Positions 10,501 through 19,221 of a DNA stretch of 64,000 nucleotides are shown in pieces. Under the pieces are notes generated by a model, which worked only from the letters and a program-made list of their open reading frames with translations, was not told the DNA's origin and made no database searches. This stretch comes from Paenibacillus_S sp043945595 (GTDB lineage: Bacteria > Bacillota > Bacilli > Paenibacillales > NBRC-103111): assembly GCF_043945595.1 (NCBI RefSeq), contig NZ_JBIFNP010000001.1:4774001-4838000 (forward strand). Reading direction: 5' to 3'. How positions within the stretch are numbered: position 1 is the first letter of the stretch; every line of letters starts with the position of its first letter. A program made the translations under genes and the position numbers.

Positions 10501-10680
10501 GACAGAACAGGCAGGTCTCCTGGCTCTGGATTCTTCATCTTCAGCAGCCTTCCCGGTTCGATCCTAAGACCAGTGGCATCGTTGCTGAGACTCTTCCATT
10601 ACAGTGGCGGGACCACGTCGGCATTGCACCGAACTTCCCTTTTAAGCTTTAGCTGCCGCTAAAGCACCTTGTTCCCACAA
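10501..10680 (-). promoter_or_regulatory. Cobalamin riboswitch upstream of the ABC transporter operon
   Basis: Read on the minus strand, the region contains AAGGTGC near the 5' end, the B12-box core GTCCCGCCACTGTAA, GCCACTGGTC, and the 3' element AGCCAGGAGACCTGCCTG, in the order and spacing of the cobalamin aptamer. A terminator follows about 75 bases downstream, before the transporter gene start. By family knowledge, adenosylcobalamin binding turns expression off, so the transporter is made when B12 is low. Confidence 0.93.
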
Positions 10681-10764
10681 TATGCAATTATGAATTTCGG
10701 TTGAAATCTATCTGATCATATATTAAAATTCCGTTTTGGGCAAGCGCTGGCGCTGGCGCCAGCG

Positions 10765-11730
10765 TCAATCGCCGAACAGAAAATCATCATCCGTCAACGT
10801 TTCCACATTCACCGTCCGAATATAGCCGTTGCCTTTCTTGGAGAAGAAATCGTGCTGCTTCGTGCGGGTATTGATCCCGTTGAGGACAATCGGATTAATC
10901 TCTTCGTCCGGGAATAACGGCTCCAGCCCCAGATTCATCATTGCCTTATTCGCGTTGTAACGCAAGAAGGCCTTCACTTCGTCCGTCAAGCCCACAGCGG
11001 AATACAATGCCTCGGTGTACTGCTCCTCATTGCTATGCAAATAACGCAGAAGGCCTTGCAGCGTCTCATAAGCGGCCTGCTGCTCGTCCTCATCCATCTG
11101 GGCATAAAGCTCCTGAGCCAGCATGCCTACGTACAAGCCGTGAATGCTTTCATCGCGGAGAATCAGATTGATAATCTCTCCGCTGCTCGTCATTTTGCCT
11201 TGCCCGGCCAAGTAGAGCGGATAAAAGAAGCCGCTGTAGAACAAGTAGCTTTCCAGCAGCACGGAAGCGGCCATCGCCAGATACAAATCTTTGCGCGAAG
11301 TGATGCCGTTATAATATTGGGAGATCGTCTCCGCCTTCGTCTGCAGGAAACGGTTGTTCTCAATCCATTGGAAGATGGCGTCGATCTCTTCTGTCGAAGC
11401 TAAGGTCGTAAAAATACTGCTGTACGATTTGGCATGGATTTGCTCCATCATCCCCATAAAACCGAGAACGGCTTTGCGCTGCAGCCCGTCAACCAATTCA
11501 AGAATTTTCGGCATGCCGACGCCGCCCTGCACGGTATCCAGCAAAGTCAGCCCGCCGAGCACCTTCATGTACAGCTCCCGCTCCGCTTCGGTTAAGGTCA
11601 GCCAGGACATTTTGTCGTCGGACAGCGGGATTTCCTCATCCGTCCAAAACTGCATAATATTTTGCTTCCAGAATGTATCTGTAAACTCGTCATCGGGACG
11701 GTTCCAGTTCACTGCTTTCCAGACACTCAT
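10765..11730 (-). CDS. nrdF: Ribonucleotide reductase class Ib, radical-generating small subunit
   Basis: A 321-residue beta subunit that carries the dinuclear Mn/Fe centre and tyrosyl radical and passes the radical to NrdE. Metal ligands are visible in the helices DTVQGG, MMEQIHAKSYSSIF (E and H) and LILRDESIHGLYVG (E and H). The C-terminal tail ends DDDFLFGD and would dock on the large subunit. I chose ATG 11730, which has AGGAG 8 bases upstream; a GTG nine bases earlier is the alternative. It is the last gene of nrdI-nrdE-nrdF. A GC-rich palindrome (GCTGGCGCCAGC) abuts the stop but has no clear T-run. Confidence 0.95.
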   Translation of the reverse strand: MSVWKAVNWNRPDDEFTDTFWKQNIMQFWTDEEIPLSDDKMSWLTLTEAERELYMKVLGGLTLLDTVQGGVGMPKILELVDGLQRKAVLGFMGMMEQIHAKSYSSIFTTLASTEEIDAIFQWIENNRFLQTKAETISQYYNGITSRKDLYLAMAASVLLESYLFYSGFFYPLYLAGQGKMTSSGEIINLILRDESIHGLYVGMLAQELYAQMDEDEQQAAYETLQGLLRYLHSNEEQYTEALYSAVGLTDEVKAFLRYNANKAMMNLGLEPLFPDEEINPIVLNGINTRTKQHDFFSKKGNGYIRTVNVETLTDDDFLFGD

Positions 11731-11754
11731 TGCTGTCACTCCTCTCCAGCTTTC

Positions 11755-13839
11755 TTATACGGAACAACTGATGCACTCTTCGACGGAAAGATGGTTCGTC
11801 CGGGTGTAATAAAGAGACTTCAGTCCTTTCTTGGCTGCGTAAATATAATATCTTGCGAGCTGTCTCGTCGTCACATCGCTATTAACGTGCAGGACTGTGG
11901 ATATGCCTTGGTTCACATGCACTTGAATGGCTGCGATCAAATCCAGCACCTTGAATTGATCCATCTGATAAGCCGATTTATAGTAAAAATAGTTATCCTT
12001 GCTCAAATACGGCATCGGATAATAGGTGGTCGAGTTGGCGTAAGTCCGCGTTTCGATCTGCTCCACGATCGGCATGACGCTGGAGGTGGCATTCTGGATA
12101 TAGGAAATGCTCTGCGTCGGCGCTATGGCGAGCCGGTAGGCATGATATAATCCGTGCTTCTGCACGGCAAGCTTCAATTGCGCCCAATCTTCCGGCGAAG
12201 GAACCGCCATCTCCTTGAACAGCTGCTGTACTTTACTTGTCACCGGTCTATAATCCGTTGCTAAATAGCGGTCGAAATAAGCTCCGCTGGCATATTCGGA
12301 ATGCTCGAAGCCGGCAAACGTCACGCCGCGTTCTTTGGCGATTTCCATGCTTTTCTCCAGGGAGTAGAAGTTCATCATCATGAAAAAGGCACCGGCGAAA
12401 TCTCTGGCTTCTTCGCTTTCGTACGCGATTTTGTTTTTGGCCAAATAGCCGTGAAGGTTCATGGCGCCAAGTCCGACCGAATGCATCTCCCGGTTCGCTT
12501 TGGCGACGCCGGGGGCGTTGGAGATGTGCGTCATATCGCTGACCGCGGTCAGCGCGACAATTCCTTCTTGAACGGATTCCTTCAATTTGCTGCGCTCCAT
12601 CACATTGACGATATTTAAGGAGGCAAGATTGCAGCTAATGTCGCGCCGGATCGAATCCGGCTGGCCATAATCCGCTATTTCCGAAGTTTCCTGCAGCTGG
12701 AATATTTCCGTGCACAGATTGGACATTTTGATCGTACCGAGCTGTTTGAGCGGATGCGCACGATTGGCATTGCTTTTATTCATAATGTACGGATAGCCGG
12801 ATTCCAGCTGGATCATGGATATTTTAATCATCATATCCCGCGCGCTCATCACGGCTTTCTTACGCACACGATCGTCCTCCAGCAGCGTGTCATACATCTC
12901 ATCGAGATTCATATCGTCCAAATGCATGCCATAGGCCTTATACACGGAATAAGGGGCAAATACATGCAGCGGTTTATTCTGTTCCGCCAGCTGGTAAAAC
13001 TTATCGGGAATGATCAAGCCGATCGATAAAGTTTTGAGCCGCGTTTTCTCGTCGGCATTGATTTTCTTGCTGTCCAGCAGCTCCAGGATATCCCAGCCGA
13101 AAATATTATAATACGCCGCGCCCGACCCTCTGCGCTGGCCCATCTGATCGGCATAGGAGAACGCATCCTCCATCAATTTGAGCACCGGCATAATGCCTTT
13201 CGCCGCACCTTCCACATTCTTGATGGATTCGCCGCGACCGCGTAATTTGGACAAATTCACCGCTACGCCTCCGCCGATTTTGGAAAGCTGCATGCAAGTA
13301 GCGAGAACATAGTTAATGGAGTTGAGCGAATCGTCCATTTCGAGCAGAAAGCACGAAACCATCTCACCGCGCCGGCTCTTACCCGCATTCAGGAAGGTCG
13401 GCGTCGCCGGCTGTACGCGCTGCTCCATCATAGCCGCAGTCAGCATCCTTGCAGTTTGGATATCTCCGGCAGCGAGGTGCAGGGCAACAATCGCGACCCT
13501 GTCCGCATAATGCTCCAAATATAACGCACGGTCATTGCTCTTCATCGCGTAGTCCGTATAAAACTTGGATGCGGCCATATACGATGGAAATTCAAAGCCA
13601 TAACCATGAGCAATCGTATAAATTTCTTCAACCTCATCTTGCGAATAATGCCGGTATACATCCTCGTAATAATCATGATCGATCATATAGCGTACTTTCG
13701 CAGTCGTGTCCGCAAAATGGACGCTCTTGCTATGTACTTCTTTCATAAACGCCTGTACGGCTTCCTTGTCTTTATCCAATTGAAAGAAACCTTCCGGATC
13801 TCTCTGCAGCAGCAAATTATTCAATTCAATATGCAGCAA
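11755..13839 (-). CDS. nrdE: Ribonucleotide reductase class Ib, catalytic large subunit
   Basis: A 694-residue alpha subunit that reduces ribonucleoside diphosphates to deoxyribonucleotides. Visible family marks are LNAGKSRRGEMVSCFLLEMDD with an active-site Cys, SKIGGGVAVNLSKLRG, CNLASLNIVN with the second redox Cys, and the C-terminal CISC pair that re-reduces the active site. The start is a rare TTG at 13839, seven bases after a perfect AGGAGGTG (13847-13854), giving MLHIELNNLLLQRDPEG. The longer frame back to 13932 lies inside nrdI and is not supported. It overlaps the nrdI stop by 14 bases. Confidence 0.95.
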   Translation of the reverse strand: MLHIELNNLLLQRDPEGFFQLDKDKEAVQAFMKEVHSKSVHFADTTAKVRYMIDHDYYEDVYRHYSQDEVEEIYTIAHGYGFEFPSYMAASKFYTDYAMKSNDRALYLEHYADRVAIVALHLAAGDIQTARMLTAAMMEQRVQPATPTFLNAGKSRRGEMVSCFLLEMDDSLNSINYVLATCMQLSKIGGGVAVNLSKLRGRGESIKNVEGAAKGIMPVLKLMEDAFSYADQMGQRRGSGAAYYNIFGWDILELLDSKKINADEKTRLKTLSIGLIIPDKFYQLAEQNKPLHVFAPYSVYKAYGMHLDDMNLDEMYDTLLEDDRVRKKAVMSARDMMIKISMIQLESGYPYIMNKSNANRAHPLKQLGTIKMSNLCTEIFQLQETSEIADYGQPDSIRRDISCNLASLNIVNVMERSKLKESVQEGIVALTAVSDMTHISNAPGVAKANREMHSVGLGAMNLHGYLAKNKIAYESEEARDFAGAFFMMMNFYSLEKSMEIAKERGVTFAGFEHSEYASGAYFDRYLATDYRPVTSKVQQLFKEMAVPSPEDWAQLKLAVQKHGLYHAYRLAIAPTQSISYIQNATSSVMPIVEQIETRTYANSTTYYPMPYLSKDNYFYYKSAYQMDQFKVLDLIAAIQVHVNQGISTVLHVNSDVTTRQLARYYIYAAKKGLKSLYYTRTNHLSVEECISCSV

Positions 13840-14185
13840 CTCCGCACACCTCCTGTTTAAACCTCTCCACATCCTGCTTCGTACCTGAAAGCTCGAACTT
13901 GCTGAGTACCGGAACCTTGTATAATTTCGCAATCAGATCGGCGCTGCGGGCAAAGCCCTCGCCCCAATTGCGGTTGCCGCTGGCCGAAACGCCTATTAAA
14001 TTTCGGTGATTCTTCTGAAGAAAGGATAGGACTTTTGCCGGCACCTGCCCGAAGCCCGTTGTATACGTAATTAAGACGAACGGCTCATCCACCGTCATCT
14101 TGTCCTCAATTTGAATCATTCGCATATTCAGCTTCTCCACAAAACGGCGTACATTTCCCGTCTTGGAATCATAAGCGATCAACAT
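13826..14185 (-). CDS. nrdI: Ribonucleotide reductase activating flavodoxin-like protein
   Basis: A 119-residue flavodoxin-like protein that supplies oxidant for assembling the NrdF metal-radical cofactor. The N-terminal MLIAYDSKTGNVRRFVEKL matches the FMN phosphate loop of NrdI, and GVSASGNRNWGEGFARSAD matches the second flavin loop. It is the first gene of the class Ib operon, about 110 bases after the leader terminator. Order I-E-F is standard for Bacillota. Confidence 0.93.
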   Translation of the reverse strand: MLIAYDSKTGNVRRFVEKLNMRMIQIEDKMTVDEPFVLITYTTGFGQVPAKVLSFLQKNHRNLIGVSASGNRNWGEGFARSADLIAKLYKVPVLSKFELSGTKQDVERFKQEVCGVAAY

Positions 14186-14293
14186 GCAGCCTCTTCCCCT
14201 TCCTTAGCCTCCGAAGCTGATTCCGATTACTTTCCGGGAAGCTCCGGTTATACGCAGCAATGGGCTGCGCACCGTTTCCTCCAATAATAGAAA

Positions 14294-14326
14294 AGCGCGT
14301 TCGGCGATAGAAGGGCCGAATGCGCT
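14294..14326 (-). terminator. Intrinsic terminator in the nrdIEF riboswitch leader
   Basis: On the minus strand, arms AGCGCATTCGGC and GCCGAACGCGCT form a stem with one mismatch, followed by a T-rich tail. It lies between the cobalamin aptamer and nrdI and is the likely attenuator. Confidence 0.8.
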
Positions 14327-14400
14327 AAAATGAGCATGGAACATACACACACATTAAAAGTCATCACGGACACCTTCCTGTTCTCCGCAGGCCGTGTCAA

Positions 14401-14590
14401 TGAACAGGCAGGTCTCCTGGCTTGAGAATCATCATGATCGATCCGCCTTCCCAGCTTGTTCGACTCACCAAGCCAGTGGCATATTAGATCGGTCTTCCTC
14501 TCTGACAGTGGCGGAACCGCGCCGGCTTCTCACCGGTCTTCCCTATTAAGCTCCTTCATTCTTCACAATGAAAAAGCACCCGTTCAAACA
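14401..14590 (-). promoter_or_regulatory. Cobalamin riboswitch upstream of nrdIEF
   Basis: On the minus strand the region carries GGGTGCTTTT near its 5' end, the B12-box core GCGGTTCCGCCACTGTCA, GCCACTGGCTTGG, and the 3' element AAGCCAGGAGACCTGCCTG. It is followed by a terminator and then nrdI. Control of a B12-independent reductase by a B12 riboswitch is known from actinobacteria (nrdABS of Streptomyces), where a B12-dependent class II enzyme takes over when cobalamin is present. Confidence 0.93.
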
Positions 14591-14690
14591 ATATATAGTT
14601 GATATTAAATAACTTATATCAATATATGGTGTTTGTCAATGGACAGTTCGATCTTATTTTACTGGGACCTGCCTGGGGAGGATATCTTTT

Positions 14691-15188
14691 TCATAGGGGG
14701 AATGAGGCTAAGAGAGGGTGTTTCTTGATCCAATCCGACGCAATCAAATAGACGTTGTCTTTCATTAATGGGCTAAATGCAGGGTCATTAATAAATTCAA
14801 TCTGCTCTGGAATCGTATCCAGCAGCATAACCTCGCTGGTTTCATACCCGCCGGGCAGGTCTCTAAGAACACTTACCTTTGAGATATAAATGTTTTTGAC
14901 AAATACAAGCTGCTCCTGTTCAAAAATTAAATATTGTCCAATCCATTCAATCGAATCGAGTTCACCGCCGGTCTCTTCATACATCTCCCTGATCACGGTT
15001 TGGATAACAGCTTCGCCTTCCTTCCTGCTGCCTCCAGGCAATTCCCAGCCGCGGCACTGATGCTTAACAAGAACCAGCTTCCCTTGGTAGAAGGCAAAAA
15101 TCAGCACACAATTCGCCTCTTCAATCAGACAATTCTTCGTCAGTATTATATTTTGATTGGGCAAGGCGCCGGGAAACTCATAAATCAT
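14691..15188 (-). CDS. NUDIX hydrolase
   Basis: A protein of about 165 residues with a full Nudix box, GGSRKEGEAV followed by REMYEETGGEL, matching GX5EX7REUXEEXGU. It should hydrolyse a nucleoside diphosphate linked to another group; the surrounding WELPGG phrase is common in MutT/8-oxo-dGTPase-like members, but the true substrate cannot be told. The start is uncertain: ATG 15188 (MIYEFPG) is preferred over the GTG at 15200, and neither has a strong ribosome site. It sits alone between the nrd leader and the glyA terminator. Confidence 0.85.
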   Translation of the reverse strand: MIYEFPGALPNQNIILTKNCLIEEANCVLIFAFYQGKLVLVKHQCRGWELPGGSRKEGEAVIQTVIREMYEETGGELDSIEWIGQYLIFEQEQLVFVKNIYISKVSVLRDLPGGYETSEVMLLDTIPEQIEFINDPAFSPLMKDNVYLIASDWIKKHPLLASFPL

Positions 15189-15219
15189 ACATATCACCAA
15201 CTTGCTTTTGGGTTATAAA

Positions 15220-15257
15220 CAAAGACCCGGCGTCATGCGTTATGCACCGGGTCTTTG
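15220..15257. terminator. Bidirectional Rho-independent terminator after glyA
   Basis: A long inverted repeat with arms AAAGACCCGG/CCGGGTCTTT flanked by A and T on both sides. It lies directly after the glyA stop and would end metE-glyA transcription on the minus strand. Confidence 0.85.
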
Positions 15258-15261
15258 TTAA

Positions 15262-16509
15262 TTAATATTGCAGGCTCGGGTAAAGCGGGAATTGCGCAGA
15301 TAAATCTTTAACCATGCCTCGTACCTTTTCATGAACGGCTTCATTCGACGGGTTCTTGAGTGTCCATGCAATCATTTGGGCAATGGATTTCATGGCCCCC
15401 TCATCCATGCCCCTGGAGGTCACAGCAGCAGTCCCGACTCGAATACCGCTCGTTACCATTGGTTTGGCAGGATCGAAAGGAATCGCGTTCTTATTGGCCG
15501 TAATACCGACCTCGTCCAACAAATGCTCCGCTTCTTTACCGCTAATATGGAGGCTGCGAAGATCGATTAGCATCAAGTGGTTGTCCGTTCCGCCAGAGAC
15601 AAGATCGATTCCTTCTGCCAGGAGCGATTCCGACAAAGCTGCCGCATTTTTCACAACCTGCTGAGCATATTTTTTGAAATCAGGCTGGAGCGCTTCGCCA
15701 AATGAAACGGCTTTTGCTGCAATCACATGCATTAGCGGCCCCCCCTGTGTTCCAGGGAACACCGCTTTATCGACGGCCGCAGCCCATGGCTTACGGCACA
15801 GAATCATGCCGCCGCGAGGGCCGCGCAGCGTTTTATGTGTCGTTGTGGTAACAAAATGCGCATGCGGCACCGGGCTTGGATGCTGGCCTGCCGCTACAAG
15901 TCCGGCAATATGCGCCATATCAACAAAGAACAGCGCTCCCACATCGTTGGCAATAGACGCCAAGGATTCAAAATCGATAGTGCGCGGATAGGCACTCGCA
16001 CCGGCAACGATCATACGAGGTTTGTGCTTGAAAGCTAACTTGCGAACCTCATCGTAATCAAGCCGCGCGTCATTCTCCCTAACGCCGTAAGAAACAAAGT
16101 TATATAAAATTCCGGAAGCATTCACGGGACTCCCGTGAGTCAAGTGACCGCCATGTGCAAGACTCATGCCAAGCACGGTATCCCCCGCCTTCAACGCGGC
16201 CAAATATACAGCCATGTTGGCTTGCGCGCCGGAATGGGGTTGAACGTTCACATGCTCGGCGCCAAACAGTAATTTAGCGCGGTCACGGGCAATATCTTCC
16301 ACGATATCGACGTATTCGCAGCCCCCGTAGTATCTTTTCCCCGGGTAGCCTTCTGCGTACTTATTCGTCAACACGGTCCCCGTCGCTTGCAGCACAGCTT
16401 CACTTACAAAGTTTTCCGAGGCAATCAATTCAATCTTGCCACGCTGGCGGCTTAATTCCAGATTCATAGCCTCAACGATTCCAGGGTCTTGTTTACGTAA
16501 CTGCTCCAT
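15262..16509 (-). CDS. glyA: Serine hydroxymethyltransferase
   Basis: A PLP enzyme of 415 residues that interconverts serine plus tetrahydrofolate with glycine plus 5,10-methylene-tetrahydrofolate. Visible marks are ELIASENFVS, the NKYAEGYPGKRYYGG motif, VDMAHIAGLVAAG, and the PLP-Lys motif VTTTTHKTLRGPRGG. Start ATG 16509 (MEQLRKQDP) is 8 bases after GGAGGA. It follows metE by 38 bases, so the pair supplies one-carbon units and methionine together. A second, housekeeping glyA may exist elsewhere in the genome. Confidence 0.95.
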   Translation of the reverse strand: MEQLRKQDPGIVEAMNLELSRQRGKIELIASENFVSEAVLQATGTVLTNKYAEGYPGKRYYGGCEYVDIVEDIARDRAKLLFGAEHVNVQPHSGAQANMAVYLAALKAGDTVLGMSLAHGGHLTHGSPVNASGILYNFVSYGVRENDARLDYDEVRKLAFKHKPRMIVAGASAYPRTIDFESLASIANDVGALFFVDMAHIAGLVAAGQHPSPVPHAHFVTTTTHKTLRGPRGGMILCRKPWAAAVDKAVFPGTQGGPLMHVIAAKAVSFGEALQPDFKKYAQQVVKNAAALSESLLAEGIDLVSGGTDNHLMLIDLRSLHISGKEAEHLLDEVGITANKNAIPFDPAKPMVTSGIRVGTAAVTSRGMDEGAMKSIAQMIAWTLKNPSNEAVHEKVRGMVKDLSAQFPLYPSLQY

Positions 16510-16547
16510 TGTCCCATCCTCCATTATGCCGGCCGATGCCCTGCTTC

Positions 16548-18842
16548 TTATTTGGATAGCAAATGCTCATATTTGACACGAGCCGCCTTGGTCGCCTCAA
16601 CCATATTGCGCAGGGCAGCAACCGTTTCTTCGAGACCACGGGTTTTCAGCCCGCAATCCGGATTAATCCAGAACAGCTTAGGATCCAACACCCGCAAAGC
16701 GCGTTCTATCATTCCCGTCATTTCCTCTACGCTCGGAATTCGCGGACTATGAATATCGTAAACACCTAACCCGATTCCCAGCTTGTAGGTATTCAGCTCA
16801 AAGCTATGGATTAATTCACCGTGGCTGCGCGATGTCTCAATGGAAATGACGTCCGCATCCATCGCTTCTATGGAATCTATCATGTCATGGAATTCGCAGT
16901 AGCACATATGCGTATGGATCTGCGTTGTTTTTTGAACGGTGCAAGTGGCGATGCGGAAAGCTTTGACTGCCCATGCAAGGTAACCCGCCTGCTCCTCTTC
17001 CTTGAGCGGCAATCCTTCGCGAACCGCCGGTTCATCCACCTGAATCATACCAATACCCGCCTTTTCCAAGGCTTCAACTTCCTGTCGTAGGGCGTAGGCC
17101 AATTGATAAGCAATCTGCTCGCGCGGGATATCTTCACGGACAAACGACCAGTTCATGATCGTTATCGGTCCGGTCAGCATGCCTTTCACGGGACGGTTCG
17201 TGCGGGATTGGGCATACTTCGTTTCTTCTACCGTCATTTCACCTATAAACGCTACATCGCCATAAATCACCGGCGGCTTAACGCAGCGGGAACCGTAAGA
17301 CTGCACCCAGCCGTTTTGTGTAAACGCAAACCCTGCAAGCTTCTCGCCAAAAAACTCCACCATGTCGGTTCTTTCAAATTCCCCATGTACAAGGACGTCT
17401 ATGCCGATTTCCTCTTGAATCTGAATCCAGGTATCGATTTGCTCACGAATAAAATCAGCATACTGCTTGTCGTTCCATTCCCCTTTACGCCACAATTGAC
17501 GTGCTTTACGCACTTCTGCGGACTGCGGAAAGCTGCCGATGGTGGTCGTCGGAAATAGCGGCAATTGCCATTTTTCCTGTTGAGCTGCATAGCGTTCAGC
17601 AAATGGAGCCGAACGCGCCGGATTGTGAGCGCCAATCGCACTTACGGCATCCTGAATCTCTCGGCGGTTGCGCTCTGCCGATTGCTGCAGCGCAGCGATA
17701 GCCTGATCATAGGTTCCCAGTTCGTCATGGATTGCCGCGTCCGTTGAAGCAAACGCTCTGGACAAAAGCGCAAGCTCGCTTAACTTCTCATCTGCAAAAG
17801 CAAGTGCGCCCTTCAATTCGGAGGAGAGCTTCGTTTCACGTTCTGTAGTTACCGGAACATGAAGTAAGCTGCAGGACGTCTGTACAATCAGACGATCAGC
17901 CGGCACTGCCTCAGCCAGCTCTTGTAACAACTCCAGCTTTCCGGCTAACGATGCTTTCCAAATACCGCGGCCGTCAATAACTCCGGCTCCCAAAACCTTG
18001 TCCTGCGGGAAACCTAAGGCTTGAATCGACTGCAGGTTGCCGGTATAGCCGTGAACGAAATCAAGTCCTATTCCTTTGACAGGCAGCTTAACAATTTCAC
18101 TATAGTTCTCTACCGATTCAAAATAGGTTTGCAGCATGAGATTCAGGCCCGGTACCGCAGCGGCAAATGTCTCATAAATCCGATGCAGCCGCTCCAAGTC
18201 AGGCTGAGATAGCTTGGTTACGAGAATCGGTTCATCCACCTGTACCCATTGAACCCCTTCTTCAGCAAGCTCCTGAAGAATTTGCACATAAAGCGGCAGC
18301 AGCTTTTCCAGCCAAGCATCCGTTTCCGATGCAGCGTATCCTTTGGACAGTTTCAAGAAGGTCAGCGGCCCAACGATAACCGGCTTTCCTTCAATACCCA
18401 GCTTCTCTTTGGCTTCACGATAAGCTTCGAGAGGCTTATTCTCCGTAAGTACCGGCGAGGCCTCGGATAGTTCCGGAACGATATAATGATAGTTCGTATT
18501 GAACCATTTGGTCATTTCGCTAGCCGCGGCATTCTTAGTTCCGCGAGCTACTCCGTAATAGACGGATAAAGGAACGGCTCCGCCCGTATACGAGAAACGG
18601 TCTGGGATAATACCAAACATAGCTGCTGTATCCAGTATGTGATCGTAATAGCTGAAGTCATTGACTGGAATGAGATCAATGCCTTTCTCCTGCTGCTTAC
18701 GCAAATGATTCAAACGAATGTCCTGCAGCTGGCTGCGAAAATCGCGCTCCTCCAGCTTACCTGCCCAGAAGGCTTCAAGAGCTTTCTTCCACTCCCTGTC
18801 AGCCCCAATACGCGGATATCCCAATACACTGCTCTTTACCAT
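16548..18842 (-). CDS. metE: Cobalamin-independent methionine synthase
   Basis: A 764-residue enzyme that transfers methyl from 5-methyl-tetrahydrofolate polyglutamate to homocysteine without B12. The two-barrel structure is clear: the N-terminal barrel begins SVLGYPRIGADREWKKALE, and the C-terminal catalytic barrel contains FPTTTIGSFPQS, VHGEFERTDMVEFFGE, IQVDEPAVREGLPL, the zinc ligands in HTHMCYCEF, and the final zinc Cys in NPDCGLKTR. Start ATG 18842 (MVKSSVLGYPRIG). Transcription probably starts from the TATAAT at 18915-18920 beside a MET-box-like palindrome. It heads a metE-glyA operon. Confidence 0.96.
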   Translation of the reverse strand: MVKSSVLGYPRIGADREWKKALEAFWAGKLEERDFRSQLQDIRLNHLRKQQEKGIDLIPVNDFSYYDHILDTAAMFGIIPDRFSYTGGAVPLSVYYGVARGTKNAAASEMTKWFNTNYHYIVPELSEASPVLTENKPLEAYREAKEKLGIEGKPVIVGPLTFLKLSKGYAASETDAWLEKLLPLYVQILQELAEEGVQWVQVDEPILVTKLSQPDLERLHRIYETFAAAVPGLNLMLQTYFESVENYSEIVKLPVKGIGLDFVHGYTGNLQSIQALGFPQDKVLGAGVIDGRGIWKASLAGKLELLQELAEAVPADRLIVQTSCSLLHVPVTTERETKLSSELKGALAFADEKLSELALLSRAFASTDAAIHDELGTYDQAIAALQQSAERNRREIQDAVSAIGAHNPARSAPFAERYAAQQEKWQLPLFPTTTIGSFPQSAEVRKARQLWRKGEWNDKQYADFIREQIDTWIQIQEEIGIDVLVHGEFERTDMVEFFGEKLAGFAFTQNGWVQSYGSRCVKPPVIYGDVAFIGEMTVEETKYAQSRTNRPVKGMLTGPITIMNWSFVREDIPREQIAYQLAYALRQEVEALEKAGIGMIQVDEPAVREGLPLKEEEQAGYLAWAVKAFRIATCTVQKTTQIHTHMCYCEFHDMIDSIEAMDADVISIETSRSHGELIHSFELNTYKLGIGLGVYDIHSPRIPSVEEMTGMIERALRVLDPKLFWINPDCGLKTRGLEETVAALRNMVEATKAARVKYEHLLSK

Positions 18843-18914
18843 GATCAAAACCCCTCTGCCATTTGTTATACAGAAATGTATCACAGGTTGGTTGGTATAG
18901 AGTAATTGGATTAA

Positions 18915-18943
18915 ATTATATCTACTTATAGCCGCAGGCTATA
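18915..18943 (-). promoter_or_regulatory. metE promoter with MET-box-like palindrome
   Basis: The 17-bp perfect inverted repeat TATAGCCTGCGGCTATA (18927-18943) matches the shape of the MET-box (TATAGTT-NNN-AACTATA) bound by LysR-type MtaR/CmbR regulators in streptococci. A TATAAT (18915-18920) lies 6 bases downstream on the minus strand, so the palindrome occupies the -35 position, as expected for activation by a LysR-type protein. A further TATAGCC half-site occurs near 18972. Confidence 0.55.
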
Positions 18944-19089
18944 CCCCTTGAGTATGAAGCAATTACTTGTTTTATAGCCTCGATACAAGCGGCGTCTAGC
19001 TTGAATCAGCACGCGAGATGCTATGGGCTCCCGATGCTTGCTTACTGGGTGTGCTGGCTTTGGATAATGCAGGACAGTTTAGCAAAAAA

Positions 19090-19127
19090 GGGTGCCCCCA
19101 GCCATATTCATGGCTTATGGAGCACCC
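19090..19127 (-). terminator. Hairpin terminator between the metE promoter and the genes upstream
   Basis: Outer arms GGGTGC/GCACCC and inner arms GCCAT/ATGGC are followed on the minus strand by TTTTTT. The hairpin lies upstream of the proposed metE promoter, so it most likely insulates metE from upstream minus-strand transcription rather than acting as an attenuator. The rest of 18944-19408 holds no recognised gene apart from the open stretch at 19222-19338. Confidence 0.65.
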
Positions 19128-19221
19128 GCTTTTCATTTATTCAATCACATCCGTTGCAGGCAATGCAATATAGACGCCATCCATTTGATTTTTCAAAAGC
19201 CCTTTAAACAAAGGTTTCCAT

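Noticed and set aside
10740..10770. Terminator at the nrdF stop
   Set aside because: The GC-rich palindrome is clear but no T-run follows on the minus strand.
18843..19130. SAM, T-box or cobalamin riboswitch in front of metE
   Set aside because: None of the conserved core sequences (B12 box, S-box core, T-box GGTGG-type antiterminator) could be found on the minus strand; only a palindrome, a promoter and an upstream terminator are visible.
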